A DNA stretch of 64,000 nucleotides from CAIZWU01 sp942492905 (lineage in GTDB: Bacteria > Verrucomicrobiota > Verrucomicrobiia > Verrucomicrobiales > V1-33). Shown one piece after another: positions 54,724 through 64,000 of the stretch. Within the stretch, counting starts at the first letter, position 1, and every line of letters starts with the position of its first letter. A program made the position numbers and the translations under genes. The DNA lies in the NCBI GenBank assembly GCA_942492905.1, contig OW818657.1, positions 1,178,001 through 1,242,000 on the forward strand, read 5' to 3'. The notes beneath the pieces were generated by a model. It did no database searches. It was not told the origin of the DNA and worked only from the letters and a program-made list of their open reading frames with translations.

Positions 54724-54936
54724 CTATCCCTGCCCCATTACTGTAAAATTCACCTCGCGGGTGTGCGGAGCGCGGCGGTGTTCAAATAGGTAGAGGCCCT
54801 GCCAGGTGCCGAGCATGAGCTGGCCACCGGAGACGGGGATGGATTCAGAGGTCCGGGTCAAGGCCATGCGGATGTGGCTCAGAGCGGGGTCCCTCCCGAG
54901 CACGAGGTTTCTTGAGGTTGAATTCTTCGACATCAC
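54724..54936 (-). pseudogene. yjbQ: C-terminal relic of a YjbQ/UPF0047 protein
   Basis: The 70-residue frame ends with the family's C-terminal signature: DPALSHIRMALTRTSESIPV, then GGQLMLGTWQGLYLFEHRR and a strand like VNFTVMGQG. Full-length members have about 135-140 residues and a conserved His/Asp region in the N-terminal half that is missing here. The first 13 residues do not match the family. The gene is therefore a 5'-truncated remnant of a thiamine-phosphate-synthase-like protein. Confidence 0.7.
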
Positions 54937-54967
54937 CTCATTTTTTCACTGTGGTACACTGTGATCC

Positions 54968-57900
54968 CTATGAACTAGGCAGTTGTTTTACCCTATAGAA
55001 GCGTGAGGTTCCGGGCATCGGAGGACTGATGGTGCCGGGGGGACCGCGGTCGATCCATTGCAGGCGGTTCCCGCCAGCTCGAATGCGGAGCGGTGAACCG
55101 GTCCACGCCTTGCCGTCCGAGGAATATTGGATCTGATAAAGCGCTCCAGGCAAGGTGGGGAACTCAATCAGCAGGGCACCAGGTTGCAGCATCATCACAC
55201 GGTCGATGGCGATGGCCCCGGGTGACCCAAGGGCTTGCGCGGCATCCGTGGAAGGGAGAGCCGTGGCTGTGGAAAGCAAAGGCTGGAGATTGGCGCGGCT
55301 GGGGGAGTAATATTCCAGCACCAGGGTTCTGGTCGCGCCAGATTCCAAGGGGCGGTAGTCTCCGGCTACAAAACCATTGTCCCGCGTTCCGCTGTTGTTG
55401 TGCAGGGTCGCGCCCTCAAGAAGTCCGGTGATGAGCAATTCAAATCCGCCGATGGTCCGTGCCGCCTCATTGCGCAGGGTCACAGTTTGTTCGAAAAGCC
55501 CGGTCTGACGGTTCAGGATCAGAGCGGATCGGGTGACAATCACCGGCGGCGCGATCGGAGGAACGATCACTTCCACCGTGGTCAAGGCAGCAGCCCCTTC
55601 CGCGTCACTGACCTCCACCACCAGAATGGCGCGTCCACTCAGGAAAGGGGCATATGAGATCAGAAGCCCCCCGGCGGAATCAAACCCGAGGCGGCTGAAT
55701 AAGGCGGGATTGGAATTGGAAACCAATTTCCAAACATGGGTATCGCCGGGATCGGGATCGCGGAGCAGGGCAGCAAAATCGATACGCGCGTCCGCGGCGG
55801 CGCTGCCGGCATTGATCCCAGGAAAGAGAGCGGGGAGGACCGGCAGGTCATTCACGGGAATCACCTGAATGGTCAGAATGGCATCCGCACTGAGCCCGCC
55901 TTCATCCGTGGCCCGGAGGGTCAGGACGGCAGTTCCAAAGGTGTCGGGCACATAGCCAAGCCGGAGCTGCTTTCCACCGCTGGCCACATCGAGCGTAGTG
56001 GTGATCACCCCGCCGGTGTTGGACAAGACCACTAACTGCAGCTGGCCCACCGGCGTTTCCTCATCGCTGAACAAGGCCGCAGAATCCAGGAGTTCCGGAG
56101 CAGCATCCTCCAAGCGGGTGAAACCGTCATTCCGGCCGACAGGGGAATCATTCACTTCGATCACATTCAGCACGAAGGTTTGCTCCGAGGCGGTTTGGTC
56201 CGGTCCGGTCACCCGGAGGCGCAGCGGGAAGGAACCCGTCTGGCCGTGAAGGGGAGTGCCGGAGAAAACTCCGTTTTGCAAACTCAACCAGGAAGGGAGC
56301 GCATCTGCACTCACCATCAACTCCGCATCGGGATCGGGGTAGCTGATCCGCGGCGTCCAGGACCATGGAAGATCCTCCACCGGATCGGAGGGCGCTTTAT
56401 CCTCTGCGAAGGCCGGCACGGGTTTGGGAAGGATCGGAGACCAGGCGGTGAAAACACCCCGGGAGTCGGTGATGGTTCCCGGCAGCGTGAGGCGGGTGGA
56501 TCCGGTCAGGGCGGAATCACTCAGCAGCACCATGTTATTTCCCACTCCGGCCGCGAGCAGACCGGTGGCAGAAACACTGACGTCCTGCATGCTTTGTTCC
56601 AGCGGAATCCTTCCAAAAACCTGGCCCGTAGCGGAAAAGCCCGCGAGCTGCAAATTGCTGTTCCCTCCGTATACGCGACCTTCCGTGCCCGCGCCGAAAC
56701 CGTAAAAACCCACTTCATCGAGGGTCCTCAGGACACTGCTCCAGGACCAGGTCTGGGGATCAAATTCCCTCACCTTTCCGACGGTGACGCCGACCAGCCG
56801 GAAGTCCGGGCCGCTGCCAAAGTCCAGAGGTGAAAACCCTTCGGGCGGCAGACGGAATTCCCCCGTAACCGTGCTGGTGAATCCCGCCCGGCTGCGCAGC
56901 CATTCGCCGGCGAGGCCCAGGATTGAATCGTCCGAGCTGTTTTGCAGGATGTTCAGCGGCCGCACTTTCCATTGCGTGGTATCCCCGTCATAACTGTAAA
57001 GGGAGCGCCTTCCCTGGGGCCCGAAATTGAGCACATGAATCACGCCGACCGCATCGACAATGACGTCCACGCCCGTATTTTCAACGGGCAGGGGCACGGA
57101 TTTCACGAGGGCTCCGGCGGACGTGTATTCATAAAGAGTCTTCGCCGAAACCGCGAGAAGATTGCCCGGAGCCACCAGGGGATTTTTTACGGGGCCGGCA
57201 TTCAGCAAAAAGGCCTGGGATGTCACCGTGCCCGCGCTGTTGCTGATCCTGACACGATACGCCCCCGCCGCCTTCGAGCCCATGCGCGGAATAAAATACT
57301 GATTGGAATCCGCATCCGGAATGAGCACGTCATTGAGGAACCATTCATACCTGAGCGGCGCGCTGCCGGCGGCGTTGAGGTTCAGCGTGATTTCCCTGCC
57401 ATAAGGCACCCGCAGGGATTCCGGCGGCACGGCGATCACGGGCGCGGTGTTGGCCGGCCCGGACTCATGGATCACATTAAGATTTTCATCCAGCAGGTAA
57501 ATGCGGGGAAGGCCATCGGCGGGGAGCGTCGCCACGAGATATCCCGCACCCGGCCGCGCAAAAATCCGGAGCGGTTTTCCGATGAGACCGGCGAAGGACC
57601 GGCGCTCAAACGTTTCCTCATTCCGGCTCCATACCGCGGCATGGCTGGTGCCCATCGCGTCCAGGGTGAGCAGTCTTTTTCCGCGCCACGCGGCATCCAC
57701 GAAAGGCTCCGCCAGGATGGTGAGCCGTCGGAGGGTGGTGCCGTCATAAATCGAGCCGCCTGCCAAGGCAATCCGCGTGGCATCCCCGTTCAGGCGGATG
57801 GCTCCCCAATCCTTTTCCGTGGCGTTTTCCTGGGCATTCTGGATCGGACCCAGGCTGCCATCCGCTGCGATGACCGTGTAACGCAGCAGGTCGATGCCGC

Positions 57901-60900
57901 CGGAGGCAAGGCCCGCAGTGAAAAGCCGCCGGGTGGCGGCATCCCAGGCGGTGAAGCTGCCGGTGCCATAGCTGAATTCCTCGGGGTTGGAAATCCTGAT
58001 GCCGGTTGGACCATAGCTGGCGCGTCCACTCTGCCGCCCGAGGTAGAGAAAATCATCCGCGGCTCCGATTACTCTCGGAAAGGAGGATGCTTCCGCATAT
58101 TCCTCTTCCTGCGGGGCTGCGGCTGAAAGGGACATCCGCCTGATCCGGCGGCTTTGGTAGGCGGCGAAGAGCTTGTGCTGCGTGGCCGAGTAGCTGAGGG
58201 ACAAAGGCCCCGGAAGGGTCAGGCTTCCGGTATAGGTCCGGGATTCCGGCGACCAGGTCAGGAGGAGATTGCGGTCGTTGCTGTAAATCCGCAGTTGCCC
58301 GTCGCGGTCCAGAAAGGCGTCATCCACCTGATAGGGCAGCGCCGCCGGAATGATGGCCTGGCCCGGTTCGGGCGCATTGAGGGATTGTAGGGGCACGACT
58401 TGCACCCTCAGCCCGTGCTCATTGGTCTGATCCTTGGCGAATACCAGAGCGTCCCCGCCATTAACCGCCACCCGGACAAATCCGCTCCCGCTGAGTGTCA
58501 CCGTGCCTGCTGTCTGCAGGGTATTGGTCAACGCTTCCAAACGGTTATTCCGGAGAACCACCGGCACATCGTTGCCGCGGAAATCCATGTCCAGCAGGGA
58601 GCCCACGCTGGTGGAAAGCCGCAGGCCTTCCGCCCCGAAAATATTGCCGGTATCATCGGCAACACGGGCTCCTCCAGGGAACAGAATGCAGCGGGCCATG
58701 CCGGGTTCGGACTGATTGAATCCCCCGCTGGGAGGGATGAACCGATTCAGGGTGCCGTCGTTGCCCATTTCGTAGGCGCTCAGTTGATTGGTCAGCAGGT
58801 AAAAGCGCCGGGCAACCGCATCCACCGCCACCGCCTGGAGCGGAAGGATGATATTCTGAGGTTCGGCAAGGATGGCCCCACTGGTTTTGCTGATGACGGT
58901 AATCTTGTAGGCGCCTTGCATCTGATACCCCAGCAGATCCCCCATGGTGAAGAGAGCTCCCACTGCGCCGCTGGCCGTGTGGATGGTCTGCGGACTTCCG
59001 CTGCCATCGAGCGGCCAGCGCACGATGGCCGATTCCCGCGCGGCATAAATGCCGGATTCATCAGTCCACAATGCCCCGAGGCGCGCGGTTGCCGGTAGAG
59101 GCGCCAGCCAGGAGCGGGACGCCAGGTCGTAGCGCTCGATGCGGTCCGGATCGGCTAAGGTAAAATAATAAACATCATCCTGACGTGCGGTGTGGCCGGT
59201 GTATTCGCCGCCAAGGGTTTTGGTGGTCGCCGCCGTGGCTTGAGACGGCATGCTGCCGCTCGCATTGGCCGAGGCCACGCGCAGGAAATAAGTGGAATTT
59301 GGAGTTAGTCCGGTAACGTTGAAAGTGGTCACATTCCAGGCGACACGCCCGGCTTCCACCCAGGTGGACGAGCCTTCCAGCTGCCATTGAATGATAAATT
59401 GATCCTCGTTGGGCGAATCATCCATCCACGTCAGGGTCAGGGAAGTCGTGGTTATTCCGGTGGTTTGCAGGGCCTGCGGCCACTTGGGCAGTCCGGCTGC
59501 GCTGAGCGTAGTTACATTCAGTGGTGCCGAGGCCGGAGCCACCACACTGCCATTTAAGGTCTGCACGCTGTATTGATAGGCGGTGGCTGCGGCCAGACCG
59601 GAGTTGGTGTAAATCTTTGTGTTGGCCGGGACTGTGAACACCGTTTCCGCCCCGCCCCCGGCCGGAGTGCGCACAATGCGGAAACCCGTTTCATTCTCGG
59701 CATTGTCGCTCCAGGAAAGCGTCACGCTGTTGTGGAAGATGCGGGCGGCCGCGAGGTTGTAGGGTTCGCCCTGGGGGATTTCCGTGGAAGGAAGGGTGGT
59801 GGCCGTGACCGGAGCGGAATAATCCGATTTTAGCGCTCCATTCAGGGCGAGGACGCGGAATTCATAGGCCGTGCCGGGCAGCAGCTGGAAAACGGTGCCG
59901 GAAGTGTCGCCGGCGTTGGCTTGGCCTCCGGCAAACCAGGCGGTGGAGGGTCCCACGGGCCGGTATTCCATGGCAAAACCCGTTTCATTGTTGGAAAGAT
60001 CCGGCCATTGGAGGGTCACGGAATTCGTGGTGCGACTGATTTGCGTCAGGGTGCCCGGTGCCGCAGGTTTCAGAGGCGGGGTGTAAACCGGCTCCAGCGC
60101 CTCATTCAGAATCGTGAACTGCGGCGCGCCATTCAGGATCGTCACCACGACCAGGCCTTCGGAGCTTTGATAAACCCGGAGCGGAGTGCCGGGGATTTGC
60201 CTGGTCACGGCGTTGAGGTTGAAAAGCGGGCCGGTGCGGCTTTGCAGCTGGGTGCCTCCGCTCAGGAGCCGGAGCGTGTAAACCGTAGTGTCTTTCCAGA
60301 ACGCATCCGCGATTTCATAGCCCATCGACTTGGCTTTGGTAAGGTCCGAGGCTTTGAAGATTTCGCCGCCGCCAATGATGACAAAATTTCCGTCCGCACT
60401 GACCCGGATAGGCTCCAAGACTGCGAAATCCCCATGATAGGGACTTTCAAACGGGCCGGTGACCGTGCCACCGGTGCTTAGGTTTTCATAACCAAAATCC
60501 TGAGGGGAAACTCCCCTGACAAAATGATAGACGCGGCGTTGAACCGGATCCCATATGTTATAGGTTCCGGTTGTCCGGAAGCCGCTGGAAACGGTATTTC
60601 CGGTGGGGCCGAAAACCCGGTGGGTTTCGAGTCCAGTGGTGTAAAGATACTGGCCGGCGGACTCGATCCCTTTCAACCAAGTAACGTAGCTGGCGTAGGG
60701 GGCCTCCACCGGAACAGCCGCATTCAGATCTATTTTGCGGAGAACTCCCTGCCCGTATCCGGTGAAAATGGTGTGTGAAGTATCCGAGTAGGTGATGGAC
60801 ACCGGCGAACCCTGCAATGGGAGCGCAGGAAGGTATTTCCGCTGCGTGGCGGACCATGGGAAAATCTTTTGCAGGGCTTTGCTGTAAAAATAAATAACCC

Positions 60901-62230
60901 CGTTTTTATCCACCAGCGTCTGGTCCGCAGTATACACCAGGCCGTCCGGGCTGACCGGTGCGTCCGGTTCCGGAACACCCAGCTCCCGGAGGGGAATGAT
61001 GCGGAGGTTCATGCCGTGCTCGTTGGCTCCGTCCGCCACAAAAACGATCAAATCCGCACCAGCCACCGCCAGGCGTTTTCCGTCCGTGGTGTCTAGTGTC
61101 CAGGTGCCGGTCTCAACAAACGTATTGGAATACGCTGTCACCTTGTTACCCCGGATTACGATAGGTACATCCACGCCGTGGAAGGCAAGGTCGAGCAGGG
61201 AACTCCCCAGGGAAGCCACCGGTTCCAGTCTTCCGTTGGAATAAACGACGCCCGATCCCGAGGCGATCCGGCTGCCGGAAGGATAGGGGAATGGCTGGCG
61301 GGTCGGGCCGGCACTGTTATCAAAAATGGAGCTGTAAATGACCCCGGTGCTGCCATTGGCCGCGATATCCAGGGTGTAGATCTGGCCGCTGGTGCGCAGG
61401 TAGGCTCTGCTCTCCACGGGGTCCACCGTAATTCCGATGGCGTTGTCCGTGAAGGTGATCAAAGGACGCGCGGCAGCCGTCGTCTTGTGGACCAGATTTA
61501 ATTTATAGTCGGGATTTCCCGAGCGCTGATAGACCAGCATATCCCCCACGGTGGCCATCAGGCTGATGGTGCTGGCGGCGGTCAGTAGTTTCGTTTTGCT
61601 CAGGCCGTTCAGCGACCACCGGTATAAGTCAGCTCCTTCCGCGGCGAACACTGCGGAATTGTCGACCCAAAGGGCACTGACCGGAACTTCAGACGCCCAT
61701 GGCGCCAGCCAGGTCCGATTGGTCAAGTCGTAGCGCTCAATCCGGTTTGGCTCATTGAAAACGAAATAATAGACATCTCCGGACCGCATCGCGGTGTTGT
61801 AATACGTGCCGCCCAGCACCGGAGTCTTGAGTGAACGCGTGGCGGCCGTGCTGGTGCCGGTGCTGTTGATGGCGCGGATCCTTAAATTGTAAGTCCGGTT
61901 GGGGACGAGATTCGTCAGTTGAAGATTCGTCACATTGTTGGAGGTCCGGGCGATCTCGGTCCAGATGGTGACCGGATTGGGGGAGGACTCGATGACGAAT
62001 TGATCCTCGTTCGGCGAATTGTCGGTCCAGGCCAGGTTCGCCGTGGTGAAGGTCACATCGCTGGCGGTGAAATTCGTCGGTGCCGGTGGAACCGTGGCGG
62101 TCTGGGCCGGCAGCAAAGCCGGCGCCGCCAGGCAGACTATCGCCAGCAGCAGGCCGTGGAAGGCGGCCGTCCACGCTGAGCACCATCCTGGAATTCTACG
62201 GCAGTCTGGAGAGGTTATTGATTTATTCAT
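54968..62230 (-). CDS. 2,420-residue secreted FN3 / propeller-like / cadherin-like protein
   Basis: The start is taken at the ATG at 62230 (MNKSITSPDCRRIPGW). The signal peptide is at about 20-42 (GLLLAIVCLAAPALLPAQ). Fibronectin type III domains follow (PTNFTASDVTFTTANLAWTD, LTQISRTTNSVTLQWPDLSN, NLAAARIFHNSVTLSWSDNA, LQTTGITTTSLTLTWMDDSP). Two homologous blocks of about 640 residues follow FN3 domains 1 and 4 (DVYYFVFNEPNRIERYDL and DVYYFTLADPDRIERYDL), probably beta-propellers. Then come an Ig-like domain (PPESLRVPYGREITLNLNAA), another propeller-like stretch, a putative-Ig domain and cadherin-like modules (NDSPVGRNDGFTRLEDAAPE). Likely a surface adhesin or polymer-binding protein. No anchor motif is seen at the C-terminus. 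Confidence 0.85.
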   Translation of the reverse strand: MNKSITSPDCRRIPGWCSAWTAAFHGLLLAIVCLAAPALLPAQTATVPPAPTNFTASDVTFTTANLAWTDNSPNEDQFVIESSPNPVTIWTEIARTSNNVTNLQLTNLVPNRTYNLRIRAINSTGTSTAATRSLKTPVLGGTYYNTAMRSGDVYYFVFNEPNRIERYDLTNRTWLAPWASEVPVSALWVDNSAVFAAEGADLYRWSLNGLSKTKLLTAASTISLMATVGDMLVYQRSGNPDYKLNLVHKTTAAARPLITFTDNAIGITVDPVESRAYLRTSGQIYTLDIAANGSTGVIYSSIFDNSAGPTRQPFPYPSGSRIASGSGVVYSNGRLEPVASLGSSLLDLAFHGVDVPIVIRGNKVTAYSNTFVETGTWTLDTTDGKRLAVAGADLIVFVADGANEHGMNLRIIPLRELGVPEPDAPVSPDGLVYTADQTLVDKNGVIYFYSKALQKIFPWSATQRKYLPALPLQGSPVSITYSDTSHTIFTGYGQGVLRKIDLNAAVPVEAPYASYVTWLKGIESAGQYLYTTGLETHRVFGPTGNTVSSGFRTTGTYNIWDPVQRRVYHFVRGVSPQDFGYENLSTGGTVTGPFESPYHGDFAVLEPIRVSADGNFVIIGGGEIFKASDLTKAKSMGYEIADAFWKDTTVYTLRLLSGGTQLQSRTGPLFNLNAVTRQIPGTPLRVYQSSEGLVVVTILNGAPQFTILNEALEPVYTPPLKPAAPGTLTQISRTTNSVTLQWPDLSNNETGFAMEYRPVGPSTAWFAGGQANAGDTSGTVFQLLPGTAYEFRVLALNGALKSDYSAPVTATTLPSTEIPQGEPYNLAAARIFHNSVTLSWSDNAENETGFRIVRTPAGGGAETVFTVPANTKIYTNSGLAAATAYQYSVQTLNGSVVAPASAPLNVTTLSAAGLPKWPQALQTTGITTTSLTLTWMDDSPNEDQFIIQWQLEGSSTWVEAGRVAWNVTTFNVTGLTPNSTYFLRVASANASGSMPSQATAATTKTLGGEYTGHTARQDDVYYFTLADPDRIERYDLASRSWLAPLPATARLGALWTDESGIYAARESAIVRWPLDGSGSPQTIHTASGAVGALFTMGDLLGYQMQGAYKITVISKTSGAILAEPQNIILPLQAVAVDAVARRFYLLTNQLSAYEMGNDGTLNRFIPPSGGFNQSEPGMARCILFPGGARVADDTGNIFGAEGLRLSTSVGSLLDMDFRGNDVPVVLRNNRLEALTNTLQTAGTVTLSGSGFVRVAVNGGDALVFAKDQTNEHGLRVQVVPLQSLNAPEPGQAIIPAALPYQVDDAFLDRDGQLRIYSNDRNLLLTWSPESRTYTGSLTLPGPLSLSYSATQHKLFAAYQSRRIRRMSLSAAAPQEEEYAEASSFPRVIGAADDFLYLGRQSGRASYGPTGIRISNPEEFSYGTGSFTAWDAATRRLFTAGLASGGIDLLRYTVIAADGSLGPIQNAQENATEKDWGAIRLNGDATRIALAGGSIYDGTTLRRLTILAEPFVDAAWRGKRLLTLDAMGTSHAAVWSRNEETFERRSFAGLIGKPLRIFARPGAGYLVATLPADGLPRIYLLDENLNVIHESGPANTAPVIAVPPESLRVPYGREITLNLNAAGSAPLRYEWFLNDVLIPDADSNQYFIPRMGSKAAGAYRVRISNSAGTVTSQAFLLNAGPVKNPLVAPGNLLAVSAKTLYEYTSAGALVKSVPLPVENTGVDVIVDAVGVIHVLNFGPQGRRSLYSYDGDTTQWKVRPLNILQNSSDDSILGLAGEWLRSRAGFTSTVTGEFRLPPEGFSPLDFGSGPDFRLVGVTVGKVREFDPQTWSWSSVLRTLDEVGFYGFGAGTEGRVYGGNSNLQLAGFSATGQVFGRIPLEQSMQDVSVSATGLLAAGVGNNMVLLSDSALTGSTRLTLPGTITDSRGVFTAWSPILPKPVPAFAEDKAPSDPVEDLPWSWTPRISYPDPDAELMVSADALPSWLSLQNGVFSGTPLHGQTGSFPLRLRVTGPDQTASEQTFVLNVIEVNDSPVGRNDGFTRLEDAAPELLDSAALFSDEETPVGQLQLVVLSNTGGVITTTLDVASGGKQLRLGYVPDTFGTAVLTLRATDEGGLSADAILTIQVIPVNDLPVLPALFPGINAGSAAADARIDFAALLRDPDPGDTHVWKLVSNSNPALFSRLGFDSAGGLLISYAPFLSGRAILVVEVSDAEGAAALTTVEVIVPPIAPPVIVTRSALILNRQTGLFEQTVTLRNEAARTIGGFELLITGLLEGATLHNNSGTRDNGFVAGDYRPLESGATRTLVLEYYSPSRANLQPLLSTATALPSTDAAQALGSPGAIAIDRVMMLQPGALLIEFPTLPGALYQIQYSSDGKAWTGSPLRIRAGGNRLQWIDRGPPGTISPPMPGTSRFYRVKQLPSS

Positions 62231-62304
62231 GAAATAGTGGATGGGAAATTTGAGGCGCAATAACCCTGATTGGTGTCCGGGAAAAGTCAGGGTTGCTTTG
62301 GAGG

Positions 62305-62332
62305 AAAAAACGCGGGAGACACCACGCTCCCG
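62305..62332 (-). terminator. Terminator after the beta-barrel gene
   Basis: On the minus strand a 6-bp stem CGGGAG/CTCCCG with an 8-base loop is followed by CGTTTTTT. It lies 18 bases past the stop of the outer-membrane protein gene and before the giant gene, so read-through into the latter may be limited. Confidence 0.7.
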
Positions 62333-62349
62333 AGGCGGGTCGGATCAGG

Positions 62350-63561
62350 TTAAAATGAATAACCAATCACCCCGCCCAGCGTCCAGCCGGAGGGATCAAT
62401 ATGAAATGCGGACGGGCCAACTTTGCCGTCCACGGTATCGCTCCAGTTATACTGGCCAAAAGCGGTCAGGGAAAAATGCTGCGTCAGCTTCACCCGCGCT
62501 GCTGCCTGCAGATAGACTCCCGGGAGGATTTCAGTATCGCTGGAACTGTCAGACCATTGTTTGTAAACCCGCGCCGCCTGGCGGTTGCGCTTCACATAAA
62601 GCGTTTCGGTGTGGGTGGCTTCCCAGTCCGCGATGTTCAGGGAAAGCCCGCCGCCCAGCGCCAGATGCACCGGCTCCGTGGCCATGGTGAACGTGGGCCC
62701 GAAGGCGAGACTGTGGAGTTTGACATCAAGCGTTTCCTCGATCCGGTTAATAAAACTTACCTCATTTTTGCCCAGCAGGGCGCCTTCATGCACGGACCGG
62801 GCGGAAGGAAGATTGTTGATCAGCGGGCCCGGACCTTCATAACTGTTTTGAAATGGCGCCTGCGGAACGATAATGCTGCTGGTGTCATAGGAATCCGTCA
62901 GGCGGTAGCCCTGGCTGCTCTGCGACTGTGTGGCGGAGAATGTCTGCTGCGCATTCCCTCCATCAAATCCGAGAAAACTGTATTGCAGGGAGAGCCCTCC
63001 CGTCAGACGCGGGGTAAAATCATATTCCCACTCGAGTTTTACCACCGGAACCGCCCCTTCCGCGTCCGGCTGCCAGGATTCCGGCTCCCCATTCCAGGAG
63101 CGGCGACTGGTGCGGAGTTGGGAATCGCCCGTGCCGTGAAAGCTCAGTGTGGAACCATCCGCGGAAAGCTGCGACGCATTGTCATAACCCCAGTTCCAAG
63201 TATTGCCGTCGCGCGCTGTGCCGGCGTCCCGGTCCACATAACCGTCCTCATACCGGCGGGAACCAAATTCCGAACTGCTGCCCGCTGACGAACTCTGACG
63301 ACCCGGAACCGTCGCCAGAAATGGGAGCCTCAACCCGCCGGAACGGGAACCGCTGTTAAATTCCACCTTGTCGAGGCTCCGGTAACCCGCTCCCGCGCTG
63401 ATGCGGAACCGGGAACGGTCAACGGGAGGCACCGGGGGCATGGATAGAGCCTTACCCTCCACGGAAGATTTTCCTGGCGTGGGCATCTCCCCCGCGCCAG
63501 CAACGTCAGACGCAAGGTAAAAGGAGGTCAGAAAAGCGGAGCGGATCAGAGTTGATTTCAT
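62350..63561 (-). CDS. Outer-membrane beta-barrel protein
   Basis: 403 residues with a signal peptide (LIRSAFLTSFYLASDVAGAG). The mature protein has alternating amphipathic strands (FRISAGAGYRSLDKVEF, LEWEYDFTPRLTGGLSLQYSFL, VHLALGGGLSLNIADWEATHT, VYLQAAARVKLTQHFSLTAFGQYNW) and ends in a strand with terminal Phe (WTLGGVIGYSF), the classic outer-membrane insertion signal. A Ser/Asp-rich extracellular-type loop occupies about residues 85-160. It may be a porin-like or adhesin-partner barrel. It precedes the giant FN3 protein gene by about 120 bases on the same strand and could help export or anchor it, though a terminator lies between them. Confidence 0.75.
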   Translation of the reverse strand: MKSTLIRSAFLTSFYLASDVAGAGEMPTPGKSSVEGKALSMPPVPPVDRSRFRISAGAGYRSLDKVEFNSGSRSGGLRLPFLATVPGRQSSSAGSSSEFGSRRYEDGYVDRDAGTARDGNTWNWGYDNASQLSADGSTLSFHGTGDSQLRTSRRSWNGEPESWQPDAEGAVPVVKLEWEYDFTPRLTGGLSLQYSFLGFDGGNAQQTFSATQSQSSQGYRLTDSYDTSSIIVPQAPFQNSYEGPGPLINNLPSARSVHEGALLGKNEVSFINRIEETLDVKLHSLAFGPTFTMATEPVHLALGGGLSLNIADWEATHTETLYVKRNRQAARVYKQWSDSSSDTEILPGVYLQAAARVKLTQHFSLTAFGQYNWSDTVDGKVGPSAFHIDPSGWTLGGVIGYSF

Positions 63562-63906
63562 GCAGAATGGGAGCGTGGCCTTGTATAACGTGGCAAGAGT
63601 GAGGAAATCCGGTGAATTTCAAAAAGTGCATCCATCAGCGTTCCAGAATATTTTCCGCTCCCGTGCCGGGCCAGTGCGATCCCCGCACCGGCTCCAAGCC
63701 AAAGGCAGAATATTCCCGTCGGCCAGCAGGATCCGCAGGACGCAATCGTTAGCCCGGGGCAAAAATCTTGGCAAGCTTTTAATTCTCAGCCGCAAGCCTC
63801 TTTAACCGCTTTGCGGCCGCCCAGGGAGGCTGCCTGCATCCTGATATGCAAATGCAACTGAGGCGACTGACAATGAAACCGATTACGAATGGTCTATGGG
63901 TCTGGC
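63562..63906. other. Intergenic region at the right edge
   Basis: About 345 bases with no gene I can support. A TTATACAAG -10-like sequence lies near 63583-63591 on the minus strand, before the beta-barrel gene, without a convincing -35. Arms GCCGCAA (63789-63795) and TTGCGGC (63811-63817) form a 7-bp hairpin that could terminate the partial gene at the edge. Confidence 0.35.
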
Positions 63907-64000
63907 TCAGGGTTGAGACGGCGCAATCCGCGGGAACTCAAATGCGCATGCCAATACCTCCATTGGCTCTTCACTCGCATCGCCGCCGAAGCCATCCACG
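63907..64000 (-). CDS. Partial gene, C-terminal 31 residues
   Basis: Only the last codons are inside the window. On the minus strand the frame reads DGFGGDASEEPMEVLACAFE followed by FPRIAPSQP and a TGA at 63907-63909. The frame is open to the edge and has protein-like composition. The family cannot be told from so short a tail, and a chance open frame of this length is possible. Confidence 0.4.
   Translation of the reverse strand, partial: VDGFGGDASEEPMEVLACAFEFPRIAPSQP

Overview
The window looks like chromosomal DNA from a member of the phylum Verrucomicrobiota. It has high GC content and few clear Shine-Dalgarno sites. It encodes two planctomycete/verrucomicrobial c-type cytochrome cassettes (PSD1 with DUF1501, and DUF1587/1592-type with DUF1552), a PEP-CTERM protein, a propeller-type histidine kinase and large secreted FN3/lamin-tail proteins. 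Placement below phylum is not possible from sequence reading alone.

Layout. 0-2.3 kb: a hypothetical gene with an AT-rich 5' half, a relic of kdsB, and a secreted TPR protein. 2.4-13.4 kb (minus strand): DUF1501 protein, PSD1 cytochrome with a discoidin-like domain, a lamin-tail/CotH giant, and two paralogous secreted proteins, one with a PEP-CTERM signal. 13.5-17.7 kb (plus strand): a propeller sensor histidine kinase that carries the same discoidin-like domain as the PSD1 protein, translationally coupled to a LuxR-type response regulator. An identical 18-bp palindromic element lies upstream of both the PSD1 gene and the kinase/PEP-CTERM divergent promoter, which suggests one regulon. 17.8-26.1 kb: MFS exporter, ComF, CPBP protease, class II aldolase, M48 protease, zinc-ribbon membrane protein and HNH nuclease.

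26.2-28.8 kb: a dense minus-strand array of 20 tRNA or tRNA-like genes, with a GNAT acetyltransferase gene inside it. This is the most unusual part of the window. By manual folding, 18 of the 20 replace U55 of the T-loop with G, and nearly all of those also replace G18 of the D-loop with A. The universal G18-U55 elbow contact is therefore recoded, while acceptor stems stay paired and most carry encoded CCA. Six of them also change U54/A58 to G54/G58. Only tRNA-Met(CAT) and tRNA-Asn(GTT) keep the canonical elbow. One member has no anticodon arm, and two have Leu- or Ser-type anticodons on short-variable-loop bodies.

29.7-33.6 kb: the second cytochrome/DUF1552 pair. 33.8-35.7 kb: ispF, an inositol-monophosphatase gene and a stand-alone coaB. 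35.8-41.7 kb: an ExbB-ExbD-TPR-oligoendopeptidase operon. 41.7-45.3 kb: a PQQ dehydrogenase with an inserted cytochrome domain and a secreted esterase.

45.4-53.7 kb: a conflict-like neighbourhood. On the plus strand are a SEFIR/TIR-FGE receptor-like protein, a secreted Lon-type (S16) protease and a lipoprotein. Convergent to them are a TrkA-N/RyR membrane protein and a SLATT-like/alpha-beta-hydrolase fusion. 53.9-64 kb: a conserved hypothetical protein, a yjbQ relic, a 2,420-residue FN3/beta-propeller-like adhesin-type protein, an outer-membrane beta-barrel protein, and the tail of one more gene.
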